Source: JALQXV01 sp051005235 (GTDB taxonomy: Bacteria; Patescibacteriota; Saccharimonadia; Saccharimonadales; 2-12-FULL-41-12). From it: DNA of 5,248 nucleotides. A model generated the notes under the pieces. The model saw only the letters and a program-made list of their open reading frames with translations. It made no database searches and had not been told where the DNA came from. Location of the stretch: NCBI GenBank assembly GCA_051005235.1, contig JBPCJO010000029.1, positions 1 through 5,248 on the forward strand. Direction: 5' to 3'. A program made the translations under genes and the position numbers. Of the stretch, positions 5,184-5,248 are shown piece after piece (the stretch's first letter is position 1; the number at the start of each line of letters is the position of its first letter).

Positions 5184-5248
5184 ACCGGCAAAAAGTTGGT
5201 CTATCCGGACCCAAAGGTGGATGCGCGTACCCGTATGGAGGGGAATAT
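5184..5248 (+). other. Possible continuation of the purC frame beyond the TGA (C-terminal tail, cut by window edge)
   Basis: Directly after the TGA the same frame reads TGKKLVYPDP then KVDARTRMEGN to the edge without another stop. Long PurC proteins such as those of Bacteroidetes continue after ELYE-x-I with TG-x-KF and a tail ending around an R-x-E-x-N pattern, as recalled from the family, and this segment matches that layout. It may be the real C-terminus reached by readthrough, the remnant left by a nonsense mutation, or the result of a base error in the sequence. A separate gene starting at TTG 5196 is less likely. The other two plus-strand frames are also open but read as W/R-rich or G/P-rich peptides that resemble nothing known. 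Confidence 0.5.

Noticed and set aside
5181..5220. Selenocysteine insertion at the purC TGA (a GGTCT and a short imperfect hairpin lie just downstream)
   Set aside because: The stem is short and bulged (TTGGTC with GACCCAA), GGTCT is not in the apical loop as in known bacterial SECIS elements, and the position is a hydrophobic residue in homologues, not a cysteine or redox site.
5173..5248. A new gene starting at ATG 5173 or ATG 5180, overlapping the end of purC
   Set aside because: Both frames stay open to the edge, and ATG 5180 makes an ATGA overlap. However, the peptides are rich in W/R or G/P, resemble no family, and lack a Shine-Dalgarno, while the purC frame itself continues with PurC-like residues.

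Overview
This window is a compact, gene-dense bacterial segment of moderate GC content. It carries the genes for three consecutive steps of de novo purine synthesis: purK and purE on the minus strand, purC on the plus strand. Around them lie two HAD-type phosphatase genes, a P-loop (NadR/AAA_28-like) ATPase gene and the start of an aminoglycoside-phosphotransferase-like kinase gene. No mobile element, CRISPR array, rRNA or tRNA was seen.

Layout. Bases 1-352 (minus) encode the N-lobe of an APH-fold kinase that runs off the left edge. Bases 397-924 (minus, P-loop ATPase) and 921-1736 (minus, HAD hydrolase) overlap by ATGA and form one transcription unit, hydrolase first. Bases 1737-1872 are non-coding and hold a perfect 20-bp inverted repeat with a 5-nt loop directly behind purE. 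Bases 1873-2382 (purE) and 2393-3526 (purK) form a minus-strand operon with purK first. Bases 3527-3590 are a 64-bp divergent promoter region. Bases 3591-4268 (plus) encode a beta-phosphoglucomutase-like HAD hydrolase. Bases 4320-5183 (plus) encode PurC up to an in-frame TGA; the same reading frame appears to continue as PurC-like protein to the right edge.

Function. PurK makes N5-CAIR from AIR, bicarbonate and ATP. PurE isomerises it to CAIR. PurC joins aspartate to give SAICAR. PurK and PurE resemble the two halves of the fused fungal Ade2 protein in motifs and order. PurC is of the long type found in Bacteroidetes and yeast, not the short E. coli type. The other genes are small-molecule phosphoryl-transfer or phosphate-removal enzymes whose substrates cannot be read from sequence.

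Organism. The gene content does not fix the taxon. Small intergenic gaps, dispersed purine genes and probable leaderless starts suggest a streamlined lineage, possibly Patescibacteria/CPR (Saccharibacteria-like). This is a low-confidence inference. The ordinary genetic code fits most genes: TAA, TAG and TGA all end genes here.

Most notable: (1) a UGA sits exactly where long PurC proteins have a hydrophobic residue, in the Y-x-E-L-Y-E-x-(I/L)-T-G-x-K motif, and family-like coding continues beyond it; (2) likely transcription-unit-leading genes have -10-like boxes only 6-10 nt before the ATG and no Shine-Dalgarno, whereas operon-internal purE has a good one; (3) the long perfect palindrome between purE and the next gene lacks a U-tract.
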